Notes under the pieces: generated by a model | What the model was told of the DNA's origin: nothing | The model's database searches: none | The model's input: the letters and a program-made list of their open reading frames with translations, nothing else | NCBI GenBank assembly: GCA_018818465.1 | Contig: JAHIRU010000014.1 | Location: 1 to 20,767 of the forward strand | Length of the DNA: 20,767 nucleotides | Direction: 5' to 3' | Origin: Nanobdellota archaeon | GTDB taxonomy: Archaea; Aenigmatarchaeota; Aenigmatarchaeia; QMZP01 | Translations under genes and position numbers: made by a program | Shown: in pieces, positions 1 through 6,111 of the stretch | How the letters are laid out: every line of letters starts with the position of its first letter | Numbering within the stretch: position 1 is the stretch's first letter

Positions 1-72
1 GTAACATACTACAAATACAAGTTTGAAAAGATGAAAAAAGGATATGTTGCAAGAGTTAGTTTGGATATTTGA
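1..72 (+). CDS. Archease-like protein, 3' end only (partial)
   Basis: An open frame enters at the window edge and ends in TGA at 70-72, giving 23 residues: it starts VTYYKYKFEK and finishes GYVARVSLDI. Archeases typically end in a beta strand of the form A-(I/V)-T-Y followed about 15 residues later by a terminal ...D-I, and this tail fits that pattern. Archease is the activator that lets RtcB turn over repeatedly during guanylylation. The rtcB gene converges on this frame with only two bases between the stop codons, which strengthens the reading. The call rests on a short tail and on the neighbour, and the Tyr after TY stands where several archaeal members have His. Any other gene ending here is the alternative. 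Confidence 0.6.
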   Translation, partial: VTYYKYKFEKMKKGYVARVSLDI

Positions 73-74
73 TT

Positions 75-1481
75 CTATCCTTTGCATACCCCCATAGGGG
101 TCATTTTGCATACCTTCAAACTTACGCCTGCGCCATGAACACTGTCTACAACATCCATAACATTTTTGTACGCTAGAGGTGCTTCTTCTGCCAGGACTTT
201 AGGATGAGTTGATTGCGCTACAATGCCTCTGTCTGCCAGCTCTTGTTTTATCTTGTCTCCTCTGAATTTATTTATTGCACCATGCCTGCTCATTATTCTG
301 CCTGCACCATGAACTGTGCTGCCGAATGTTTTTTCCATTGCAGTCTCTGTTCCTTTGCATATGTAAGAAGCAGTGCCCATTGTTCCTGCAATCAATGCTG
401 GAATATCAGGGAAGGCTCTTGTTGCACCTTTACGAGTTACGTATATTTCTTTTTTCTTTCCATCAATTTTGTGCTCTTCTTTTTTTGTGATATTGTGTGC
501 AATTGCGTATATTGTATGCATGTCCATAGATTCCCAGTCCTTGCTGAATATCTTTTCAAAGACTTCTCTTATCCACTGAGTCATCACTAACCTGTTCGTA
601 AAAGCATAATTAACTGCGCACTTCATAGCAGAGTAATAATCCTGACCTTCTTTTGAATTGGCTGGTGCACCAACTAATTGGTTATCAGGCAACCAGATAT
701 TGTACTTTTTAACTGCCTGTTCGTGTATTTTCAGATAATCAGATGCTACTTGATGACCAAATCCCCTGCTTCCGCAATGAAGCATTATCAGAACCTGATC
801 AGAATCTGCTATACCAAGTTTTTTTGCGAATTCTTTATCATAAATTTCTGAAACCTTTTGTATCTCAAGGAAGTGGTTTCCAGCACCCAAAGTACCAAGC
901 TGTGGCAGTCCTCTCTTTTTTGCCATATCGGATACTGTAGAAGGATCTGCTCCTTTCATGCAACCGTTTTCTTCAGTATGCTCTGCATCTTTTTTAATGC
1001 CATAGCCATTTTCAATGGCCCAGTTAACGCCGTTTATCATTACCTGATCTAATTGTTCATTTGTTAATCTCAGTTTTCCTTTCGCACCAACTCCGCAAGG
1101 AATTGCATTAAATAATGTAGGAATTAATTCTTTTAGTTTGGATTTAACTTCATCATAAGTTAGGTTGGTTCTTATAGAATTGACACCGCAGTTGATGTCA
1201 AAGCCAGTGCATCCGCTACTGATAATGCCCTTTTCAGGGTCAAAAGCCATGACAGCACCCATCGGCAATCCATAACCAAAATGCATATCACTCATACCAA
1301 CAACAGGCTCTATTATTCCTGGCAGGCAAGCCACATTTGATAGTTGGTGTATAGCGTCTTTTTCAATAGAATTCAAGATTTTTTGATTCGCAATGATTTT
1401 TGCATCTACCTTCATCTCCTTTCTTGCTGATTTGGGTAAAAGCCATTCAAAATCATTAATTTTCTGAATTTTCTCTTTCAT
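75..1481 (-). CDS. rtcB: tRNA-splicing RNA ligase RtcB
   Basis: GTP- and Mn-dependent 3'-phosphate/5'-hydroxyl RNA ligase that joins tRNA exons after intron removal and repairs RNA. The 468-residue protein shows the family motifs in order: DINCGV (D95, C98, Mn ligands), GAGNHFLEIQ (about 199-208), HCGSRGFGHQV (H234), AHNI (H329), RKGATRAFP (350-358) and HGAGR (H391, the expected guanylylated His). It ends in the usual Lys-Gly. No intein interrupts it, although inteins are common in archaeal RtcB. I chose the internal start MKEKIQ at 1481 rather than the longer frame to 1580. The extra 33 residues are hydrophobic and unlike the family, and a TATA box (1506-1515) lies about 30 nt upstream of 1481. 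It diverges from ubiA and converges on the archease-like gene. Confidence 0.95.
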   Translation of the reverse strand: MKEKIQKINDFEWLLPKSARKEMKVDAKIIANQKILNSIEKDAIHQLSNVACLPGIIEPVVGMSDMHFGYGLPMGAVMAFDPEKGIISSGCTGFDINCGVNSIRTNLTYDEVKSKLKELIPTLFNAIPCGVGAKGKLRLTNEQLDQVMINGVNWAIENGYGIKKDAEHTEENGCMKGADPSTVSDMAKKRGLPQLGTLGAGNHFLEIQKVSEIYDKEFAKKLGIADSDQVLIMLHCGSRGFGHQVASDYLKIHEQAVKKYNIWLPDNQLVGAPANSKEGQDYYSAMKCAVNYAFTNRLVMTQWIREVFEKIFSKDWESMDMHTIYAIAHNITKKEEHKIDGKKKEIYVTRKGATRAFPDIPALIAGTMGTASYICKGTETAMEKTFGSTVHGAGRIMSRHGAINKFRGDKIKQELADRGIVAQSTHPKVLAEEAPLAYKNVMDVVDSVHGAGVSLKVCKMTPMGVCKG

Positions 1482-1505
1482 AATATCAAGTTTAGATTCG
1501 CGTGA

Positions 1506-1515
1506 TTTAAATATA
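1506..1515 (-). promoter_or_regulatory. TATA box of rtcB
   Basis: On the minus strand this reads TATATTTAAA, centred about 30 nt upstream of the chosen rtcB ATG. That implies a leaderless or nearly leaderless transcript and decides against the longer frame, whose start lies upstream of this promoter. Confidence 0.6.
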
Positions 1516-1537
1516 CATAAACACACAGCAAGAGTTT

Positions 1538-1581
1538 GATGACTAATAACAAGAGATAATATAGCAGAGTATTTAGTCATC
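1538..1581. repeat. 9-bp inverted repeat in the rtcB/ubiA divergent region
   Basis: GATGACTAA at 1538-1546 is matched exactly by its reverse complement TTAGTCATC at 1573-1581, with a 26-nt spacer. It sits between the two divergent TATA boxes. It could be a pair of operator half-sites for a shared regulator or a chance repeat. Confidence 0.45.
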
Positions 1582-1597
1582 TTTGTGGTAGTGAAAC

Positions 1598-1607
1598 AAT
1601 ATAAATA
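1598..1607 (+). promoter_or_regulatory. TATA box of the UbiA-family gene
   Basis: AATATAAATA is centred about 25 nt before the ATG at 1627, the expected archaeal spacing for a leaderless mRNA. It follows a purine-rich BRE-like stretch (GTGAAAC). Confidence 0.6.
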
Positions 1608-1626
1608 ATAAAAAAAAGATGTTCTT

Positions 1627-2538
1627 ATGGTTCTGGCGTACTTTCAAATGATGCGACCAATGAATTCTATCATGTCAGCTTTTGCTGTCTTTATAGGAGG
1701 TCTTTTGGTAATAGGTTGGAATTTTCAACATCTAATGGGTTACTCTCCGCTGTATCTTGCCTTGTTATTAGTTTTCCTTATTACTGGTGCAGGCAATGTC
1801 ATAAACGATTATTTTGATGTAGAATCAGACAAAATAAACAAACCAAAGAGGCCATTGCCTTCAGGAAGGGCTTCAAGGCGTGGTGCTTTAGTTTTTTCAA
1901 TATCTCTATTTTCGATAGGCATAATAATAGCTGGTTTCATAAACTGGCCAGCTTTTGTAATAGCTGTTGTTAACAGTGTACTTCTTATTTTCTACTCATC
2001 ACATCTACAGAACAAGGTACTTTTAGGCAACCTAGCTGTTGGTTACCTGACAGGATCAACATTCCTTTTCGGCGGAGTTGCAATGAACAACATGGTTCTT
2101 CCGATATGGCTTGCAATGCTTTCAGGTCTTGCAACTGTTTCACGTGAAATAATAAAGGACTTGGAAGATATAGAAGGTGACGGAAAGGGATTCCTGAAAA
2201 GACTTTCATCTAGTGTGCAAAAGATTTCAACACCTATAGCAGAGCGTTTCGGCATAACAACAAAGGGTGTTGAGATGAAAATAAACAAAAAAAGAGCAAT
2301 AGATCTTGCTATAATAACATTAGTAATGTCTGTTGCAATATCGCCAATACCTTTCCTTTTCGGTATATTGGGTATGACCTATCTTTTAGCAGTAATACCA
2401 ACAGATGCTCTATTCATCTTCGCTGCATTCCAAATGAACAGAATGAATGGAAAATCCAACTACAAATCAATACAAAAAACCATAAAAGTCGGAATGTACT
2501 TGGGTCTTGTGGCATTCTTAATTGGGGTTTTGTTTTAA
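1627..2538 (+). CDS. Digeranylgeranylglyceryl phosphate synthase (UbiA prenyltransferase)
   Basis: Membrane prenyltransferase that adds the second geranylgeranyl chain to GGGP, the second ether-bond step of archaeal lipid synthesis. The 303-residue protein has about eight hydrophobic segments. Its first Asp-rich motif is NVINDYFDVESD (57-68, the Mg-pyrophosphate site) and its second is REIIKDLEDIEGD (173-185). The N-terminus (MMRPMNSIMSAFAVFIGG) is typical of DGGGP synthases. The cytosolic loop after the second motif is longer than usual: about 35 residues separate the motif from the INKKRA stretch that normally follows closely. The start is supported by the TATA box 25 nt upstream. UbiA enzymes for quinone or haem pathways are the alternative, but the archaeal context and N-terminal motif favour lipid synthesis. 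Confidence 0.88.
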   Translation: MVLAYFQMMRPMNSIMSAFAVFIGGLLVIGWNFQHLMGYSPLYLALLLVFLITGAGNVINDYFDVESDKINKPKRPLPSGRASRRGALVFSISLFSIGIIIAGFINWPAFVIAVVNSVLLIFYSSHLQNKVLLGNLAVGYLTGSTFLFGGVAMNNMVLPIWLAMLSGLATVSREIIKDLEDIEGDGKGFLKRLSSSVQKISTPIAERFGITTKGVEMKINKKRAIDLAIITLVMSVAISPIPFLFGILGMTYLLAVIPTDALFIFAAFQMNRMNGKSNYKSIQKTIKVGMYLGLVAFLIGVLF

Positions 2539-2566
2539 ATTTTAACTTATTCTATATTCGTATATA

Positions 2567-2638
2567 GGCTCCATATTTCAACGGATAGAATGCGACCTTG
2601 CGGAGGTTGTGATTTGGGTTCGATTCCCAATGGGGCCG
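2567..2638 (+). tRNA. tRNA-Arg (anticodon GCG)
   Basis: A full cloverleaf can be drawn by hand. The acceptor stem GGCTCCA/TGGGGCC contains one G-T pair. The D loop is AACGGATA. The anticodon stem is CGACC/GGTTG with loop TTGCGGA, so the anticodon is GCG. The variable loop has four bases. The T arm is TTGGG-TTCGATT-CCCAA, and the discriminator is G. CCA is not encoded and there is no intron. The 10-25 position is a T-T mismatch where a G-C pair is usual. The gene ends one base before the convergent rfcL stop codon. Confidence 0.9.
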
Positions 2639-3811
2639 TTACAATCCTAACTTTTCAGAAATTTCATCTAAATCATTGCTTTTTACAATTTGTTTAAGAT
2701 ATGGTAGATATTCTGCTTTTACTAATCGAGACGAACAGTGTAATGTTTCACCTAATTGTGAACAGACTTCTTTCATCTTAGCGCGTTTAAACATGGTTTT
2801 ACCCATCTCGACTAGGCGCTTTGGGGGATTATATGGTGTATAACCATAACTGTCTGTTCTACGGGCAAGGGAGATCGCTGAGATTAAATCCACCATGTAT
2901 GCTTTGAATCTCCAGTTCTGTTGCTTCATTACGCGGGCACGGAAAATGTCTGCCTTAGAGAGGATGTCAAATGCTTTTGAAAGTTCTTCAGGTGTTTTGA
3001 AAATTGTAGCGGCGTTGCTTTCGACCCACCAAAATATTTCATCCGGATCTTGGCTACAGTCAAAAATAGCCTTTCTAGTTGCTTTTATATTCCTTGAATT
3101 GAATATTGCAGGCATTATGTCAAACACGCCAGCTCCTCTTTCCCTGTATCCTAATGTCTCTAAACATGAACCGTTTAGAATTTTTTTACCTTTACAAACC
3201 ATTTGTAGATCTTGTATAGCAGAGCGTAAGTCACCGTTTGACCAGCGAGCCAAGTTCTTTAAAACATCACCCTCTACATGTACTCCTTCCATATCACAGA
3301 TATCTCTAAGCCTTTTTTCCAAAGAAACTGAATGAACTTTGTTGAATTTAACTAGTGTGCAATAATTTCTCAAAGGTCTTAGCTTTTGCTTCCATGGATC
3401 ATTAGCTATCAATACAACTGGAAATGAAGATTCCTTTATCATATTAGTTATAGCAGTAACAGCACCTCTGTCATTACCAGAGATACCATCAACCTCGTCT
3501 AGAAGTATAATTTTCCCTTTATGAAAAAGAGAATGTGTTTTTGTTCCTGAAGAGAGTTCCTCCAATTCTTTCGAATTACGTTTGTCAGATGCATTCAGCG
3601 CAACAAGATAATATTTGCTTTCCTTCGCAAGCGCTTCAATGAGCAAAGATTTACCAATACCAGGTTGACCATACAGAAATAATGCTTTACTTTTACCAGA
3701 CTTCCAATGGTTAAACCATTCGAGTGATTCTTCTATACCTTTCTTCTGGCTGATTATATCGATTATTTTATCCGGCTTGTATTTTTCTGTCCACAACTGT
3801 TTAGAACTCAT
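2639..3811 (-). CDS. rfcL: Replication factor C large subunit
   Basis: AAA+ ATPase subunit of the archaeal clamp loader, which opens PCNA and places it on primed DNA. The 390 residues show Walker A GQPGIGKS (48-55), Walker B LLDEVDG (103-109), a sensor-1 Asn in LIANDPW (about 137) and sensor-2 GDLRSA (Arg 196). The N-terminus LWTEKYKP is the signature RFC opening. The protein is shorter than most archaeal RfcL (often 450-550 residues) and lacks the charged linker and the PIP-box-like Q-x-x-L-x-x-F-F tail. It ends instead in DEISEKLGL. An AT-rich box about 25 nt upstream (3833-3840) could give it its own start, and it lies 31 nt after the thioredoxin reductase gene on the same strand. Its stop abuts tRNA-Arg. 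Confidence 0.92.
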   Translation of the reverse strand: MSSKQLWTEKYKPDKIIDIISQKKGIEESLEWFNHWKSGKSKALFLYGQPGIGKSLLIEALAKESKYYLVALNASDKRNSKELEELSSGTKTHSLFHKGKIILLDEVDGISGNDRGAVTAITNMIKESSFPVVLIANDPWKQKLRPLRNYCTLVKFNKVHSVSLEKRLRDICDMEGVHVEGDVLKNLARWSNGDLRSAIQDLQMVCKGKKILNGSCLETLGYRERGAGVFDIMPAIFNSRNIKATRKAIFDCSQDPDEIFWWVESNAATIFKTPEELSKAFDILSKADIFRARVMKQQNWRFKAYMVDLISAISLARRTDSYGYTPYNPPKRLVEMGKTMFKRAKMKEVCSQLGETLHCSSRLVKAEYLPYLKQIVKSNDLDEISEKLGL

Positions 3812-3842
3812 ATAAGATATTTAGAAGTAACTATTAAATTGG

Positions 3843-4760
3843 TTATTTCTCTTTATCCTTTACATATGTGTATGCAGAAGTAGATGCTATAGCGCCGTCT
3901 CCGCAGGCTGTAATCATTTGTTTAACTGGTCCATCAGTACAGTCACCTGCTGCAAAAATACCTTCAACGTTTGTATTCATTTCCTTATCTACTGTTATGA
4001 AACCGCGTTCATCTACTTTGATTTTTAGCTTCTTTGCAAGTTCGGATGTAGGCACGTTGCCAATCTCTATGAACACACCACCTGTCGGTATTTCCTGATC
4101 TTTTTTTGTCTTTACGTTTTTTACAATTATGGATTTTACAAATCTGTCACCTTTTATTTCAACAGGTATGGTATCCCACATAACTTTTACTTTGGATTTT
4201 TTGATCTGTTTTTGCAAAGACTCTACAGCCCTAAACTCGTTGCGTCGATGGATTATTGTAATATCATTTACTCCCATATGTTCAAGCATAAGCGCAGCTC
4301 CTAGAGCTGAATCGCCTCCGCCCACAACAAAAACACTTTTGCCTTTGAAAAGAGGACCGTCACAGTTTGCACAATAAGAAATTCCTTTTCCACTGAATTC
4401 AGCCTCACCCTTTATATTGGCTTTCCTGTGCTTTGCGCCTGTGGATATTATTACGCTTTTGCAGTCATGTTCTGTTTTGTCTGTTTTTACAACAAAATGA
4501 TTCTTTTCCTTTCTAATTTCTGTAACCTCTTCGTTTTTAATTTCTGTTTTAAGTTTTATTGCATGATCTTCAAACAATTTCATTATTTCAATACCATTAA
4601 CATCTAGAATGCCTGGATAATTGTCCACCATAGGAGCTTCTGTCATTTGTGAAGGTTCTGCAGGATTTGCTAAAACCAAAACTTTCAAACCCCTTCTTAC
4701 GGCAAATATGGCTGCTGTTAAACCAGCAGGACCTTTGCCGATAATTAAAATATCGTACAT
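3843..4760 (-). CDS. trxB: Thioredoxin-disulfide reductase (FAD/NADPH)
   Basis: Cytosolic flavoenzyme that passes electrons from NAD(P)H through FAD and a CxxC pair to thioredoxin. Across 305 residues it shows GKGPAG (8-13, FAD-binding Rossmann loop), redox-active CANC (130-133), a second nucleotide loop GGGDSA (147-152), HRRNEFR (171-177) and AAGDC (270-274, FAD). The HRRxxxR signature is that of NADPH-specific bacterial-type enzymes. Length and domain order are normal for the low-molecular-weight class. It follows the exported-protein pair by 33 nt and precedes rfcL by 31 nt on the same strand. An AT-rich box at about 4785-4793 may be its own promoter. No cytosolic thioredoxin gene is in the window; the nearest thioredoxin-fold protein (10531) is membrane-anchored with its active site probably outside. 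Confidence 0.93.
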   Translation of the reverse strand: MYDILIIGKGPAGLTAAIFAVRRGLKVLVLANPAEPSQMTEAPMVDNYPGILDVNGIEIMKLFEDHAIKLKTEIKNEEVTEIRKEKNHFVVKTDKTEHDCKSVIISTGAKHRKANIKGEAEFSGKGISYCANCDGPLFKGKSVFVVGGGDSALGAALMLEHMGVNDITIIHRRNEFRAVESLQKQIKKSKVKVMWDTIPVEIKGDRFVKSIIVKNVKTKKDQEIPTGGVFIEIGNVPTSELAKKLKIKVDERGFITVDKEMNTNVEGIFAAGDCTDGPVKQMITACGDGAIASTSAYTYVKDKEK

Positions 4761-4793
4761 GAAACCACTTTTAATAATTTTGCTTTTTTAAGT

Positions 4794-5378
4794 TTATATG
4801 CTTCTTACGTCAATCACAGTTTTGTTGCTAACAACTCCATTATTTGTTGTTACTAGTCTCTGTCTGCCCATCCTAAATGATTCAGTGCCTGTTATGTTGA
4901 ACATCGTTAAATTGAGCATGATCTTTAATGGCAGATACAGACCAACACCATAAGAAAAGCTTGGCTGCATAAAACCAAAGAAAGCACCAGTTTCTATATT
5001 CAGTATATCGTCTTCTACTGTTTTCCAGTCGCCGCTTGTGAATGGCAATAAGATTCTGGAATTTGTTAACGAAACGTTTAGTCCTATTTTATGAAGACTG
5101 CCGTTACCATCAACTATCACAGAATGCGTCTGGTCACTAACAGACACAAGACCGCTTAGAATGTTTGTGTTGTTATAAGAAGCTATGTAGTTGTGTGCTG
5201 GGCTTGTAAACAGGTTCTCAGAACCCCAATCACCAGAATCGCTTGTATCATTGCCTGGTATGTACACAGTGTTTTCTGTATTGTTTAAAATAAGTCTTAT
5301 TTGAGCACTGTATTGAGCTTCCACTAAAGGAATCATCAAAAACATGCTTGAAACAAATAAGAATAATAACCAACGCAT
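4794..5378 (-). CDS. Exported protein of unknown function
   Basis: I do not recognise the family. The 194-residue protein opens with a clear signal peptide (MRWLLFLFVSSMFLMIPLVEA, cleavage likely after A21). The mature part is rich in Asn, Ser, Thr and short beta-like stretches. It has many N-glycosylation sequons (NNT, NDT, NGS, NVS, NLT, NIT, NKT), so a glycosylated surface or pseudoperiplasmic protein is likely. It has no Cys in the mature chain and no second membrane span. Its ATG directly follows the TAG stop of the upstream gene (5379), so the two are co-transcribed and probably translationally coupled. They may work as a pair, perhaps as cell-envelope or pilus-like components; that is inference. 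Confidence 0.75.
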   Translation of the reverse strand: MRWLLFLFVSSMFLMIPLVEAQYSAQIRLILNNTENTVYIPGNDTSDSGDWGSENLFTSPAHNYIASYNNTNILSGLVSVSDQTHSVIVDGNGSLHKIGLNVSLTNSRILLPFTSGDWKTVEDDILNIETGAFFGFMQPSFSYGVGLYLPLKIMLNLTMFNITGTESFRMGRQRLVTTNNGVVSNKTVIDVRSI

Positions 5379-6062
5379 CTACCACACCATAGTCCTTATC
5401 AAAACCCTATTATCAGTATCAAAAATTCTGCTATACACCTCTTTTACATAAACATTGGTTGAATTTGGCGGAAGGACACCAAAAGTGTTTGTAATAATGT
5501 TATTAGTTTCTATTTCAACTCTAAAGTCTCTGTTTATGCTTAGGTTGGCTTTTATATGCTCAATAGGCATTGCATCCATATTGTCAATCTTCGCCTGCGT
5601 AACAAGCCTCTTCTTTTCCTTCACGCTTGGCTTCAATTTAGTTTCTGTATTGAGAGCACCGTCACAATATGTATCGCTCGTGTTTTGGAACTTTATAACA
5701 AATTGATAGCTAGCAAATTTTGTAACAGTTGTATTGAATAAAATCTGATTGAGTTGTATTTCACATTCTTTAGTATCGCTTATAAGAGTTCCATCAACAT
5801 AAATCTTTGTTGTAAGATTGGTTCCTTCTGGGAAATCCATATCAACATAGAATGTTCTTTCTCTGCCTATTAAAGATTCTGTATAATTCGCATGCATAAC
5901 ATAGGTATCTGTTGTCAGATAACCAATAAACTTGTCGCTTATGCTGTCTAAAACATCACCAAGCGGTTCTGCTCCAGCATTAAAAAAACCTATGTAAAAA
6001 GTAAAAGACCACGCAGTAACAACCAGGAACAGTCCTAGAGCAATTATCCAATCAATGTTCAT
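5379..6062 (-). CDS. Membrane-anchored exported protein of unknown function
   Basis: The 227-residue protein starts with one hydrophobic segment (about residues 5-27, DWIIALGLFLVVTAWSFTF) and no clear signal-peptidase site, so it is probably N-terminally anchored with the rest outside. The outer part is predicted beta-rich and carries several sequons (NYT, NLT, NTT, NTS, NLS, NST). Two Cys (ECE and YCD) could form a disulfide. The architecture resembles small pilin-like or surface proteins seen beside core genes in DPANN archaea, but I cannot name a family. It lies 49 nt after aEF-2 on the same strand and abuts the next gene with no spacer (TAG then ATG). Confidence 0.7.
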   Translation of the reverse strand: MNIDWIIALGLFLVVTAWSFTFYIGFFNAGAEPLGDVLDSISDKFIGYLTTDTYVMHANYTESLIGRERTFYVDMDFPEGTNLTTKIYVDGTLISDTKECEIQLNQILFNTTVTKFASYQFVIKFQNTSDTYCDGALNTETKLKPSVKEKKRLVTQAKIDNMDAMPIEHIKANLSINRDFRVEIETNNIITNTFGVLPPNSTNVYVKEVYSRIFDTDNRVLIRTMVW

Positions 6063-6111
6063 GTTTTATTTTTGGGTTTGATTTGTTAAATTGATTTTTA
6101 TTTAAGAAAAA

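Noticed and set aside
1482..1580. N-terminal extension of RtcB (33 residues from 1580)
   Set aside because: Residues are unlike the family and the rtcB TATA box lies inside this stretch, so it would not be transcribed from that promoter.
1482..1626. Box C/D small RNA suggested by TGATGA at 1537-1543
   Set aside because: No CTGA box D or internal C'/D' pair lies at a suitable distance on either strand.
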